Below are positions 35,701 to 44,699 of a DNA stretch of 64,000 bases, in pieces. A program made the position numbers and the translations under genes. The stretch comes from VFKI01 sp033762075 (GTDB taxonomy: Bacteria > Pseudomonadota > Gammaproteobacteria > DSM-16500): NCBI GenBank assembly GCA_033762075.1, contig JANRLY010000023.1, positions 1-64,000 on the forward strand, written 5' to 3'. The stretch's first letter is position 1, and the number at the start of each line of letters is the position of its first letter. Below the pieces are notes generated by a model. That model worked only from the letters and a program-made list of their open reading frames with translations. It did not search any database and had not been told where the DNA came from.

Positions 35701-38700
35701 AGGTGATGCTAGTGCTTTAATTAATCTTTCCTTGTTATTAGAAAAAGATGATTTTGAAAAGGCAAAACAAATTTATGCGGAGAGCAGCGATTTTAGTAAT
35801 GTAGATTGTCAAAAAATGTTGGGTGATTATGAGTATGCGCTTAAAAATTATTCAAAGGCTGCTCAACATTATCAGTATACTGCTGAGATGGGTGACATTA
35901 CTTCTTTGTGCCGTCTTGCACAAATGTATGTAGAGGGAAAATACGTTGAAAAGGATGTAAAAACTGCTATTCAACTGTATGTATGTGCTGCTGATTTGGG
36001 CTATATGCCTGCTAGAACAAGACTACAAGACTTAGGTGTAGAATATCGTAGCCCTTATCAAAGAACTTGGAAAGAATCTTGGCAATCATATTTAACAGAG
36101 CAAAAAAATTACACAAGCGCCAAGGTTAAAAAAGATTCGACAAATAAAAATGAACATGCAGATGTGTTTCGATTATATGAACAAGCGCACGAACGCTACA
36201 TCGGAGCACAACGTTATCTCGGAACAAATGACTTTAATCATTTGTATACCGAATGTTTTTATCTTTACCAGTTGTTATTGCAAGGCCATCCGCGCGCAAA
36301 AAATATTCCACATCATTTTAAAGGAAAATTGCTAGCGCATGAATTGAATAAAGCTGTTTCAAATGAATTCTATACCCGCTTAAAAGAAATACCAAGTGAA
36401 TCCTCTGATTATCAAAAAGCACAAGAAGCTTTATTTTTATTGGTATACTCGAAACGTTATCAGCAAACTTATGCGGATCCAAATGAGCGTTTGCAAGAAT
36501 TAATTGAAGCATTGGGTTATTTGAATGAAATTGGCAAAACCCACAATGCTTTTGTTGAAGCAATGAGTGTCAGATTTATTCCAGGCTATCCTGAGCCTTG
36601 TACACCGGATGCACTGAAAAAATCTGCATTTGAGTTGTTGTGTAATGAAATCTCTGGATTTGATGCATTGCATACAACAGATGGTGATTTAAATTATCCT
36701 TTCAAATTATCAATGACAAAAGATTGTCTGAACGCACTTGTTCAATGCGGAGAAAATAGCGGTTTATCCGAGAGAAAGTCGCTTTCGATGATTTCTAGTG
36801 GCAATTATCTTAAAAAGATGAGTGCATTGCATGATAAACACATTGAGAGAGTCATTTGTACCAATCGACCGGAAAAAATATCAATTATCTTTTCTGAGGA
36901 TATGGTATCGGCAGATGCAAAAATAATTATTTTTACCGAACCTAACACAGGTGAAGAGCTCGCTCGATTAACGCGTCAAGCAAATGGCTTTTCCTTTAAA
37001 GGCTATGGTAAACCGATTTCTTTAAAAATTCCTGACACCTTGCATGGTTCAACTTATACCTTTGAAAATATCGGCAGTACAATTGCGCTTAACACTCAGT
37101 TTGATTCACCAGATTTATTGTTAGCAGCAGCTGCGGATACTTTTAAATTCGAAGGCAGCCAAATTAAAACTAACAACAATTTGCAAATTGAATCGCATGG
37201 TAAAGTTATTTTAGAACACAATACAGATCTTGATGTGGGTAACCATCTAACATTTAAGGCTGGCGCTTTAGAATTAAAAGGAAAAATTGAAGTTGACAAT
37301 CAGTGTCGTATGGATGTCGAATCTGTGATTGAAACAGCGCATACACACAAGTTACATGCACAATCTGACGTGATTATTGCGGCACGAGCGTTGAAAAAAA
37401 TCCAAGGTGAAATCAAATCTGAGGCTAATATTACTGCTGTCATAAAAGACGGCGTTTATTTGCGCGGTAATGCCTCGCTGAAAGCACGCAATGATATTTA
37501 TATTAAAGCCAAAAAATTTATGGATCAGGGTAAGGCTTCTATTAATGCGAATGACAATTGTACGTTGATGATTGATGAAACATGTATTTTTGAAAAAAAT
37601 ACTCAACTGAAAGCAAACAAAAACTTTCAGTTAAAAACTAACCGTTGCAAAACCTACAGCCATCATTTGAAGGCGCATAATTTTAAAATTCATTGCGATG
37701 ATTATTTCAAAAGCTATCCAGGAACAAAACTATCAGCAAATAATGATATTCAATTCACAGGCGGCAGTGTTTGGAATGGCGGCCAAATGGAGTTTAGAAA
37801 TTTAAATTTAAAATTAAATAAGATTTTTGTACATGGGATTCCTGATTTTTCATTTCGCAATATTTGTCATGCGCCTGGTGAATCGACGTTAACTGGGGAT
37901 AATGTATCGATTGTCGCGGGTGCTGTTTTTAATGCGATGGGTTCGTCTTATCTCAAAACCTTACAAATGTATACACTTCTGGAATTAGGTGCTAGTTTAA
38001 CAGTTTCTAACTGTATTCAAAAACATCGTCTCGTTGGACTTAATTTATCTTTAGATCTTCCTAATTTTGCTGCCATGTATGCAGAGGCAAAAGAGCTCTG
38101 TACTTATGTACTGCAAGGGGACTTTAAACCACTCTTTGATAAAATAAGTTTTTCCAGTATTTTCTCAAAGGTCGCCAGTATTGCACGTTGGGTTTTAAAA
38201 ATTATCATGCCTACGGTAGGTGGGATTGTTGATTTAGCTTGGACAATTCTGAAAACAATTTTTACTCTGCCGTCGCTCATTTCTGAATGTTACATGCTTT
38301 ATAGTCGTTACCAATCGGGAGAGCCGATTGATGCTTGTGACATTTATAAATTATTAGGCATTGCAGGGGATCTCACAACACAAGCGATCAGTATAGGAAC
38401 ACAAATTGATTCTGTTGCATCGCATGGTGTTCATTTTGATATCATGCCACCTGTTTTTGATCCAGTAGGACTTGGATTAAGTTTTGCAACATTATTTGCA
38501 CCATCCAGTTCTTATTCTTCATTAGTCGATATTAATCTAGGTAGTTTATTTCTCACCGGTTCTGAATTCCATCAATCCTTATTTTCTTGTGATTTATTTA
38601 CTTCCCATCTTGGGCTCAATCGCACAACCATTGCGAGTCATATTATTGAACACGAAGGTTTCACGCTTGAAAATAATAATTCGTTGATTGCAGATACATT

Positions 38701-41689
38701 GGATCGCTCTGGGGTTGTTTATGCAAATAATGATTTTGTAACAACAGGCGCCCAACATGAGCATGGTTTCATTCATGCCAATCACGCGTATTGGCAAAAT
38801 AATACTTTTGATTTCACCGGCGAAGTTTTTTCTAAAAACATTGCTTTAACAACAGATCATATTGAAAATTATGATGACATCATTAAATTACAGGGTAAAT
38901 TCGCAAAATTTCATTTAACAAATAATTTAAGTGTTACAACCCATGACAATATTGTGTTGGATAAAACGTATGATTTGGACTATGGATTACAATTAAGTGG
39001 TTCTTCAGTTAACTTAGATCATGCGAATATCCACTCCAAAGGGACATTAGGTTTTACGTCAACTTTGTTTGATATTAATGCGGCAGATAGTTCAGTTTCT
39101 TCAGATAAAAATATTTTATTGCATTCAAATCGATCCATAAATAATTTACATGGTCGATTTAATGCTGCAAAAATTTATCTGTATGCAAATCAAGACATCG
39201 TGAATACTGCCGGAAATTTTAATGCCTCAGATTATTTATATGGTTATGCTGGCAATAATATTATTAATCAATGTGAAGAAAAAGATGTACAAGGTGCTTG
39301 CGATATAATGAAGGAATACACGTCAGGCGAGTTTCATGGCGGCACACATGGATTGTCGCTACATGCTAATAATCAATTGATTAATGATGGATCTGTGATC
39401 GGTAGTATCGGTGATCAAGATCTCTTTGGCAATAATGGCATCATCAATAAATCACGTGAACATCAATTTAAATCGTATGATAAAAGATGGCATACATTGG
39501 GTAAAAATAAACATACCGTGGAATATAAAACCCAAGTACAAAAACCATTGATTTATTCAGTCAAAGGTAGCAACACATTGCTGAGCCCACATGGGGATAT
39601 ATATACCCATTCAGCAGGGTTTTCTGCAGGTAATAGTAATTACATGTATGGTAAGAATGTTATTTTGGATGGCGCTATTGCTCAAACCATTTTGAAAAAA
39701 AATACTAGTAATGCATTCGGTGCAGATAAAAGCTCTTCGGTACAAGTGCATCAAACGGCAATACCTACTGTTGTTTTGAGTCAAAATGATTTAGACATGC
39801 AGGCAGAGAATACTATTGATGCTGTCAATGCAGCATTTTATGGCGGTGGATTGCTTTCTATGAAAGCTAAAAATGTGAATCTTTCTGCGCCTATATTAAC
39901 AGATTATGGCAGAGAAAATAGTTATGGCGTTTCATTTGATTTGCCTGGATTGGATGATTTAGAGTCTATCGATGCGCCTATTGCAGATTTTAATCATTTA
40001 CTTCATTCTTCTGATGCTGAAGAAACGACTGCAAATGCTTGGAATGTTTTAAATAGCTCAACACATGCATTCAATACTGCTAGCTCAGCAATATTATCAC
40101 CGTCTTCGCTTGCGACGGCACAAGTGGGCTTTCATCATCATTCTGCACATTATACTTCACAACGCGTGGCAGAAAATGCGGGTGTGCATTTCGGATCGTT
40201 ATTAATCGATGCTGATCATGTTAATTTTGCAAATGGTGTGCCGGTTGTCATTGATTATGATGCTACAATTCATGCAAAAACATTCACACAATCGGGCGCT
40301 GCTTGTTACCATTCAATGCAAAGTAATGATCAATCGTTTGCGTATGGGATGGATTTCACTGGTAATCAATATGCCAGCATGAATTTTCAACGTGCACAAT
40401 CCAATGGCACAAATTACACTAACCAACTTTTTTCCGTAGGCGGTACATTGAGTACTGATATTGATGATTGGCGGATGGATGCGGCGAATACAAATGCCTA
40501 TCATTGGCGCGGACATGTGAATCATTTAACAGCTCAGAGTAGGGCAGATACATATAATGCACGCAGTGAAGGTATTGCAGCAGATACAACTGGAAATGTC
40601 AGTGTTAATTTTTCTCGTACGCAAGATCGTTATGTGGCACAAAAAACTGGTGTGAGTGCGACTGTTAATGAAGCCCAAATAGATCAATTTGATGATGAAC
40701 CCATTGCGATTAAAACATCCCATCATCATGTCCATACCAGCATTTCCTCGCACGCCATCGACGAGTTTGAAAGAGCAATTGATAATGGGGTTGCGCTTAA
40801 ACAAAAAGTAAGCGAATTATTTTCACACAATAATTGTTCACAATCTGCGGTGATGAATTCATCTTCAGATGCGGAAACAGCGAGTGACACTTTGTATAAT
40901 GAATCAGCACAAGCAGCTGACACGTTATATGATGATGAACCTGCGCAAGTAACATCAACGTATAGTGATGCAAAAGATTCTTTTATGGATTATGTGGATG
41001 CATTGAATGAAGGTGTTGAGCGCGGTAGAAGCATTTTGGTGGATCGAGTTAAGCATCCGATCGATACGCTGAGCAACACAGCAGTTATGGCATGGGATGG
41101 ATTTAATGCAATTTCAGATTTAGCTTTGGGTGTTTCAACGGAAGGTAGTCGACAAAGAAATTTAGCAAGAGGTGCTGCGATCAATGATACTGTGATTCAA
41201 GTGGTAAATGGTTCTGGCCCTGAAAGATTAAAAATAGCCTCAACACTTGCGACCGTCGGTTTATTTAGTACCACTGCAAGTTACGTAGTACCAGGAACGG
41301 TTGGATTAAAATATTCACGTGTGACTAGGCGTGCTATGGCGCTCCCTGAGGGATATGCTTATCAATCCAATGCTGCAGATGCGTTATCTGCTAAAGCATT
41401 GGCGCAGAGTGGCGCACCTTTATTTCGTGCGGTGAAACAAGGCTTCAGTCGTTCGGCAGATAATGCTTACTATTGGTCATTAGAGAATCCATTGTATACA
41501 GAGAATTATGCAAAAAAAATGGGAAGTGCGACAACGGAATTTGATCACGTGGATTCGGCACAATTGAGACCAGGCGCACCAATTATTACTAGACCTGCGC
41601 CACCTTACGGGAATAATCCCGGAGGCGGCATAGAGGTCATTGTTGATCCAAATACAAACCCTCTTTGGAATGTGTCTCAGATACCATAA
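32741..41689 (+). CDS. chimeric giant protein: Sel1 repeats, FhaB-like beta-helix, toxin-like C-terminus
   Basis: 2,982 residues with no signal peptide. Residues 4-85, 195-280 and 858-945 are three copies of a charged helical module (LAHEEF, GNKQY, YW, then an AY.IP turn). Sel1/TPR-like repeats fill about 270-850 and 950-1,100, e.g. ARAFYQKAAEQNSVEAMFCL and AAKKWYGQAAKDKHVEAMFHL. From about 1,450 to 2,600 the sequence becomes a beta-helix of FhaB/haemagglutinin type (LEHNTDLDVGNHLTFKAG, runs of NNIINQ-like turns), broken by a hydrophobic stretch near 1,800-1,860. The last ~115 residues are compact and Gly/Pro-rich (ITRPAPPYGNNPGGGIEV), like the variable C-terminal toxin modules of polymorphic toxins. 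GAGGGG at 32730-32735 supports the ATG; TATAAT at 32681-32686 is a possible -10. No immunity gene is recognisable downstream. Confidence 0.75.
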   Translation: MLLNNNEFKDFIYTADSLNALTIAHKEFVEGNKEYLFYWWQFFINKISVEEIEALYNAYAIPEDKESRNILDWLMLGQEHYSADDNINYFKHLVASNNENSREFIEAFLILSIMELVKNIQFSNNFDTVKKISETISLHKDLIVELMPFLVEMEFNFLLQEKNHQSAYDLVKNDPKYTKLKNKIINMGFYDQTRNDEFKKLIKEENFNAAFLLAHEEFLHGNKQFISFWWQCINNQEMHTFIESILNAYSIAENEEERSGMDCFILGIKQYVAKEYELAYENLQQAYHRDMVFAQTVMGLMHEQGLGCVQSFLLAKWYYDQAIKQNDSFAMVYLANLYWEHSESIKNEDDNPPEIIHRLTKQSLELGNTNALGLYVLTNCYLQENTSYEVNLKKHAENAAELGDAEAISGLARFCCDERNYKRAMELYKCAIALGSINAKRNLADMIKEGKGVEADLFAAKQLYQEALDGGDVLAKYYLKDTIDHQIDLCINEDRYADALAIIRNECKEHIKDYADKLYFKARGYEQSDPQRSIKLYQSYIALVSDGIHDQHKHVQMTIAELYELGKTGAADFVQARAFYQKAAEQNSVEAMFCLAVMLEQGKGGKKDLVAAKKWYGQAAKDKHVEAMFHLATLLLQEKNNAEALSDAWHWSMRAADSGHVESMVQYAYLLEKGIGNKKFKNLPKDYYKKAADLGHGEASYLYATYCEKSNDLEEAKKYLYHAIKCGHEDAIYKLASLLDNHHASRDELVQARKLYQQAADLYDSKAIIRLAKMCEFGTGGAVDFEQARKLYCLAVDEVPDNTYALNRLTDMFWRGLGGPVDLRLARQYCQMAVDLNNAEARKNFNSLVAFEYYDDRQDEVFKFLIKQAESLEAFKLAHEEFIRGNKQYLFYWMDFIKNHKSLALPILETYNIPSNTNQRNALDWYIQGMIDYVNYNFVSARECFTKAAKMGLATAQNDLGYLFQFGFGGEKNKTKAMIWYEQALASGDASALINLSLLLEKDDFEKAKQIYAESSDFSNVDCQKMLGDYEYALKNYSKAAQHYQYTAEMGDITSLCRLAQMYVEGKYVEKDVKTAIQLYVCAADLGYMPARTRLQDLGVEYRSPYQRTWKESWQSYLTEQKNYTSAKVKKDSTNKNEHADVFRLYEQAHERYIGAQRYLGTNDFNHLYTECFYLYQLLLQGHPRAKNIPHHFKGKLLAHELNKAVSNEFYTRLKEIPSESSDYQKAQEALFLLVYSKRYQQTYADPNERLQELIEALGYLNEIGKTHNAFVEAMSVRFIPGYPEPCTPDALKKSAFELLCNEISGFDALHTTDGDLNYPFKLSMTKDCLNALVQCGENSGLSERKSLSMISSGNYLKKMSALHDKHIERVICTNRPEKISIIFSEDMVSADAKIIIFTEPNTGEELARLTRQANGFSFKGYGKPISLKIPDTLHGSTYTFENIGSTIALNTQFDSPDLLLAAAADTFKFEGSQIKTNNNLQIESHGKVILEHNTDLDVGNHLTFKAGALELKGKIEVDNQCRMDVESVIETAHTHKLHAQSDVIIAARALKKIQGEIKSEANITAVIKDGVYLRGNASLKARNDIYIKAKKFMDQGKASINANDNCTLMIDETCIFEKNTQLKANKNFQLKTNRCKTYSHHLKAHNFKIHCDDYFKSYPGTKLSANNDIQFTGGSVWNGGQMEFRNLNLKLNKIFVHGIPDFSFRNICHAPGESTLTGDNVSIVAGAVFNAMGSSYLKTLQMYTLLELGASLTVSNCIQKHRLVGLNLSLDLPNFAAMYAEAKELCTYVLQGDFKPLFDKISFSSIFSKVASIARWVLKIIMPTVGGIVDLAWTILKTIFTLPSLISECYMLYSRYQSGEPIDACDIYKLLGIAGDLTTQAISIGTQIDSVASHGVHFDIMPPVFDPVGLGLSFATLFAPSSSYSSLVDINLGSLFLTGSEFHQSLFSCDLFTSHLGLNRTTIASHIIEHEGFTLENNNSLIADTLDRSGVVYANNDFVTTGAQHEHGFIHANHAYWQNNTFDFTGEVFSKNIALTTDHIENYDDIIKLQGKFAKFHLTNNLSVTTHDNIVLDKTYDLDYGLQLSGSSVNLDHANIHSKGTLGFTSTLFDINAADSSVSSDKNILLHSNRSINNLHGRFNAAKIYLYANQDIVNTAGNFNASDYLYGYAGNNIINQCEEKDVQGACDIMKEYTSGEFHGGTHGLSLHANNQLINDGSVIGSIGDQDLFGNNGIINKSREHQFKSYDKRWHTLGKNKHTVEYKTQVQKPLIYSVKGSNTLLSPHGDIYTHSAGFSAGNSNYMYGKNVILDGAIAQTILKKNTSNAFGADKSSSVQVHQTAIPTVVLSQNDLDMQAENTIDAVNAAFYGGGLLSMKAKNVNLSAPILTDYGRENSYGVSFDLPGLDDLESIDAPIADFNHLLHSSDAEETTANAWNVLNSSTHAFNTASSAILSPSSLATAQVGFHHHSAHYTSQRVAENAGVHFGSLLIDADHVNFANGVPVVIDYDATIHAKTFTQSGAACYHSMQSNDQSFAYGMDFTGNQYASMNFQRAQSNGTNYTNQLFSVGGTLSTDIDDWRMDAANTNAYHWRGHVNHLTAQSRADTYNARSEGIAADTTGNVSVNFSRTQDRYVAQKTGVSATVNEAQIDQFDDEPIAIKTSHHHVHTSISSHAIDEFERAIDNGVALKQKVSELFSHNNCSQSAVMNSSSDAETASDTLYNESAQAADTLYDDEPAQVTSTYSDAKDSFMDYVDALNEGVERGRSILVDRVKHPIDTLSNTAVMAWDGFNAISDLALGVSTEGSRQRNLARGAAINDTVIQVVNGSGPERLKIASTLATVGLFSTTASYVVPGTVGLKYSRVTRRAMALPEGYAYQSNAADALSAKALAQSGAPLFRAVKQGFSRSADNAYYWSLENPLYTENYAKKMGSATTEFDHVDSAQLRPGAPIITRPAPPYGNNPGGGIEVIVDPNTNPLWNVSQIP

Positions 41690-41777
41690 ATATTTAGAGG
41701 TTGACTTGATGAAATACTCTATTTAATATACTTTCCCCGCGATTGTGCGGCGACTTCTTTTCTACCCAGAGATCCTC

Positions 41778-43004
41778 ATGCGTAATCTTGTTAATGTTAA
41801 ATTTTTGAGTTTACTCCCCCTCTTCATGGTCATCTTGATCGACGTCATGGGGATTATTCTAGTGATGCCGGTGATTACCCCGCTCATTCTGGAGCATGGA
41901 AATGGGTTATTGGCGGAGACAGCGTCACAAGGTTTGCGCAATTTTATGTATGGTTTTGCGTTAGCCCTATTTCCATTTTTTATGTTTTTTAGCACCCCTA
42001 TTTTGGGAGACTTGTCTGATCGATTTGGGCGTAAAAAGATTTTATTTTTATGTTTAATCGTTAATGCAATAGGGTGTGCATTATCGGCTGTTGCTATTTG
42101 GGTGCATTCTCTATCTCTTTTTATTGTCAGTCGCGCAGTGGCGGGGCTTGCTGCTGGTACACAACCTATTGCCACGGCAGGAATTTTAGATGAATCAGAG
42201 CCTGCGTCACGTACACGTTATTTATCTTGGGTAGTATTAGCAGTTTCTGCTGGACTCATTTTAGGCCCTTTGTTGGGTGGTATAACAGCAGAAAAATCTT
42301 TCGTCAGTTGGTTTGGTTACGATACGCCATTCATCGCTGCAGCAATATTGTCATTTTTAAATGCGATTCTTTTATACATGTTTTATCGAGAAAAATTTAT
42401 TACTCCTGTTCAACACAAAATAGAATTATTGCGCGGATTTAAATTATTTTTAGCTGCATTTACAGAAAGTAAGTTTCGCTTATTATCTATTTTAGTGATG
42501 TGTTTTATTTTAGCCTGGAGTTTATATTATCAGGCTGTCAATTGGGTTTTGAATCAACAATTTCATTACAACGTTGGTCATTTAGGCTTTTTCATTGGCT
42601 TTATGGGTATTGTTTTTGCGTTGACAACTTTTCTCATGCGTATTCTCGCAAATATTTTTCCAAATGAGACCACTCTTTTTGCGGGTTCAATTTTTATTAT
42701 GATGATTGGTAATGCGGGTGCGGCGCTTAGTCACAGTGAGTTTGGACAATGGTTTTGGGTGATCTTTACAGCGGGCAGTGACGTCGTATGTTATACGTTG
42801 GCGATGAGTATTTTCTCAAGCCTTGCAGGTAAAGAAGCACAAGGTTGGGTGATGGGCGTGACTAGCGCTATCGCAGCTATGACATGGACTATCGGCGGAC
42901 TAATTGTTGGACCTTTGGGTACACTCAACTTATATGCACCTTTTTGGACAGCAGCAGGATTATCTTTCGTCAGTTTTATTTTAATTTTAATCTATCGGAA
43001 GTAG
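41778..43004 (+). CDS. MFS transporter, drug:H+ antiporter-like
   Basis: A 408-residue, 12-helix major facilitator. The family loop 2-3 motif is GDLSDRFGRKK (about 77-87) and the antiporter motif C-like GLILGPLLGG (about 158-167) sits in helix 5, which points to the drug/metabolite efflux (TetA/Bcr-like) group. The exported substrate cannot be told. The frame opens at GTG 41745, but ATG 41778 gives a normal N-terminus (MRNLVNVKFLSL). It follows the chimeric giant gene in the same direction but with 88 bp between them, so coupling is uncertain. Confidence 0.83.
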   Translation: MRNLVNVKFLSLLPLFMVILIDVMGIILVMPVITPLILEHGNGLLAETASQGLRNFMYGFALALFPFFMFFSTPILGDLSDRFGRKKILFLCLIVNAIGCALSAVAIWVHSLSLFIVSRAVAGLAAGTQPIATAGILDESEPASRTRYLSWVVLAVSAGLILGPLLGGITAEKSFVSWFGYDTPFIAAAILSFLNAILLYMFYREKFITPVQHKIELLRGFKLFLAAFTESKFRLLSILVMCFILAWSLYYQAVNWVLNQQFHYNVGHLGFFIGFMGIVFALTTFLMRILANIFPNETTLFAGSIFIMMIGNAGAALSHSEFGQWFWVIFTAGSDVVCYTLAMSIFSSLAGKEAQGWVMGVTSAIAAMTWTIGGLIVGPLGTLNLYAPFWTAAGLSFVSFILILIYRK

Positions 43005-43114
43005 CCTTTAACGAGTCGAACGATATATCATTATTTCCGAATTGGGCAATTTTTTCAATTACATTTTCGCAAAATACTTCCATCTCAGTGCGGGGTGTGG
43101 TATCCGACTATCTC

Positions 43115-43807
43115 TTACTCGATTTCACTAAAATAACTTATCTTCTGAATTTCCTTTTCAGTTGCCAAGGCAGAAGCGTATTCAGGATCAACAGAAAAAC
43201 ATGTTACATGACAAGTTGTTTCTTCGATGTTGACAACTTGTGATGGTTTTTTAGGGTCTACTGAAAAACTATTCAATGCAGTCCATAACCCTTTGCCTGT
43301 CATTTTGACGATAGCTTCTTTGGCAGTCCATAATTGAAAAAACATTTTCATTTTTTGATCGTTATCGAGAGTTGATAACAAATGATTTTCGGATGCACTG
43401 AAAAAACGATCTGCAATGCGTAAATCACACTCAGTACGCATTTTTTCAATGTCGACTCCAACAGGATTATCTAATGTGATTGCACAAAGCATTTTGTCTT
43501 CGGAGTGCGACAAGTTGAATTCAATTTTTTTCGGATTATTTTTTAAATAAGGTTTTTTTTGTGGCTCACTGGTGAGCAAAATTTCTTTTGCGGGTGTTTC
43601 TGTATAATTTTGTAAAATATTGCGTAAGATTCCTCTCGCAATCACAAATCGTTGGCGATGTATATCAAACTTGAATTTTGCCGCGCGTGTTTGTTCGTTT
43701 TCATCAAGTAATGAAAGATATTTTTCATAGTGCACAAAAAAATCGGGCAATGTCACTTGCCAAAGATCCAGTGTGTCATGTGTGAGAGAGGAGGTTGGTG
43801 TGTTCAT
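43115..43807 (-). CDS. 4'-phosphopantetheinyl transferase (Sfp/AcpT type)
   Basis: A 230-residue PPTase moving the phosphopantetheine arm of CoA onto acyl or peptidyl carrier proteins. Motifs are clear: FNLSHSEDKMLCAIT, the Mg-binding VGVDIEKMR (Asp and Glu) and FFQLWTAKEAIVKMTGKGL (the WxxKEA motif). Length is typical of the Sfp type. No carrier protein or polyketide/peptide synthase gene lies in the window. Upstream region to 44150 holds repeats; the gene appears to be transcribed alone. Confidence 0.9.
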   Translation of the reverse strand: MNTPTSSLTHDTLDLWQVTLPDFFVHYEKYLSLLDENEQTRAAKFKFDIHRQRFVIARGILRNILQNYTETPAKEILLTSEPQKKPYLKNNPKKIEFNLSHSEDKMLCAITLDNPVGVDIEKMRTECDLRIADRFFSASENHLLSTLDNDQKMKMFFQLWTAKEAIVKMTGKGLWTALNSFSVDPKKPSQVVNIEETTCHVTCFSVDPEYASALATEKEIQKISYFSEIE

Positions 43808-43969
43808 TATGCTGCTTTAATTTTAACGAGCATGCGGATTCCATCGTGATTTAGTGAATCGTGTATTACTAAGACTAGTACGCATGTTTGTTTACCTTTT
43901 TTAGACTTCGTAGGTTAACATTACACTAGAAAAGTGTAAATACTTGATTTTTGATTGGAGATAGTGTGA
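43808..43969. other. intergenic stretch with a small hairpin
   Basis: No gene is seen. A 7-bp stem TTACACT/AGTGTAA with a 5-base loop lies at 43921-43939; it could be an operator for the phosphopantetheinyl transferase gene or a weak terminator, as no T-run follows on either strand. The rest of the gap up to 44150 is REP-like repeats listed separately. Confidence 0.35.
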
Positions 43970-44046
43970 ATGGATTCCCGCCTACGCGGGAATGACAACA
44001 CAGAGGACGCCGCAGACTCTGTCATTCCCGCGTAGGCGGGAATCTA
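43970..44046. repeat. REP-like inverted pair, long hairpin
   Basis: ATGGATTCCCGCCTACGCGG at 43970-43989 (continuing to 43997) and its reverse complement at 44019-44046 form a hairpin with one mismatch and a loop of about 20 bases. Each arm is itself palindromic (ATTCCCGC...GCGGGAAT), the hallmark of this repeat family in the window. Confidence 0.85.
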
Positions 44047-44166
44047 TTTATACAATTATGCTGTAATTCACTTGCGAAAATGGCAAGGCAAGGTTTACTA
44101 AGATTAAATTCAATGCAGACTCTGTCATTCCCGCGTAGGCGGGAATCCATTTATACAATTATGCTG
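44012..44166. repeat. 52-bp direct repeat, two copies
   Basis: Bases 44012-44063 recur at 44115-44166 with a single difference (T at 44044, C at 44147), offset 103 bp. Each copy starts GCAGACTCTGTCATTCCCGC and ends in ACAATTATGCTG. The second copy runs into the 3' end of the GIY-YIG gene, covering its last five codons, so the gene end and the repeat were copied together. Confidence 0.85.
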
Positions 44167-44447
44167 GAATACAAATCTATCCAATCTGGGTTATCTCTCT
44201 CGATTAAATTAATTTTCCAATCTCTGTGCCATTTCTTAATCTGTTTTTCTCTCAAAATAGCTTCTCGAACATCAATATGAATTTCATAGTACATAAGTTG
44301 ATGAATTCCATATTTTTTAGTAAATCCATCTGCGAAATTATTTTTGTGTTCATAAATACGTTTTATTAAATTACTTGTTATCCCTATGTACAGCGTGCCA
44401 TATTTTTTATTTGCCAATATATAAACGTAATATGCTTTTTCAGTCAT
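44151..44447 (-). CDS. GIY-YIG nuclease family protein
   Basis: A 98-residue single-domain GIY-YIG protein: YYVYILANKKYGTLYIGIT (about 6-24) carries the two name-giving motifs, with the conserved Arg in LIKRIYEHK and the Glu in REAILREKQIKKW. This matches the short YhbQ/UPF0213-like group, some of which cut DNA. It is flanked on both sides by inverted copies of the REP-like palindrome (44122-44150 and 44472-44501), and its stop codon lies inside a 52-bp direct repeat. That layout suggests it travels with, or acts on, these repeats; this is inference. Confidence 0.88.
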   Translation of the reverse strand: MTEKAYYVYILANKKYGTLYIGITSNLIKRIYEHKNNFADGFTKKYGIHQLMYYEIHIDVREAILREKQIKKWHRDWKINLIERDNPDWIDLYSSIIV

Positions 44448-44471
44448 ATGAAATTTCCTTTAATTTTTTAG

Positions 44472-44501
44472 AAATGGATTCCCGCCTGCGCGGGAATGAC
44501 A
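44472..44501. repeat. REP-like palindrome upstream of GIY-YIG gene
   Basis: AAATGGATTCCCGCCTGCGC followed by GGGAATGACA is the inverted counterpart of the copy at 44122-44152 on the other side of the GIY-YIG gene, with one or two differences. It lies about 25 bp upstream of the gene start, so the gene sits between terminal inverted repeats roughly 380 bp apart. Confidence 0.8.
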
Positions 44502-44610
44502 AGGTAAGGGTCGTCTGGGAATGACAAGTAAGAGTTGCCTGAGGGGAACGACAAGGTGGGGTTGTGCCTGTGCGTGAATGACAAGGCAGGGGCGCCTGCG
44601 GAGCATAACA
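44495..44610. repeat. degenerate short tandem units
   Basis: Four to five imperfect units of about 25-30 bases follow the REP-like palindrome, each starting with GAATGACAAGG or a close variant (GAATGACAAG, GAACGACAAGG, GAATGACAAGG) and ending in a GCCTG-rich part. They look like decayed copies of the right half of the palindrome. No gene is seen from here to 44699. Confidence 0.6.
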
Positions 44611-44699
44611 GGTTTATTGAAGAAGTGAGAATGATGATTTTAGTAAGATAAAAGGATAATATTTTGGGAACAATTCATCTTATGAAAAAAAATCTGAAA

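Noticed and set aside
41690..41777. Immunity gene for the toxin-like C-terminus of the 2,982-aa protein
   Set aside because: Only 88 non-coding bases precede an MFS transporter; no small gene is present.
41762..42175. Minus-strand open frame of 137 residues opposite the MFS gene
   Set aside because: Antisense to a conserved transporter; no motif and no ribosome site.
43005..43114. Intrinsic terminator between MFS and phosphopantetheinyl transferase genes
   Set aside because: The only candidate AATTG/CAATT stem has a 2-base loop and low stability, so I do not call it.
43970..44610. Possible CRISPR array
   Set aside because: Repeats are palindromic, both orientations occur, spacing is irregular and a GIY-YIG gene lies inside; no cas genes.
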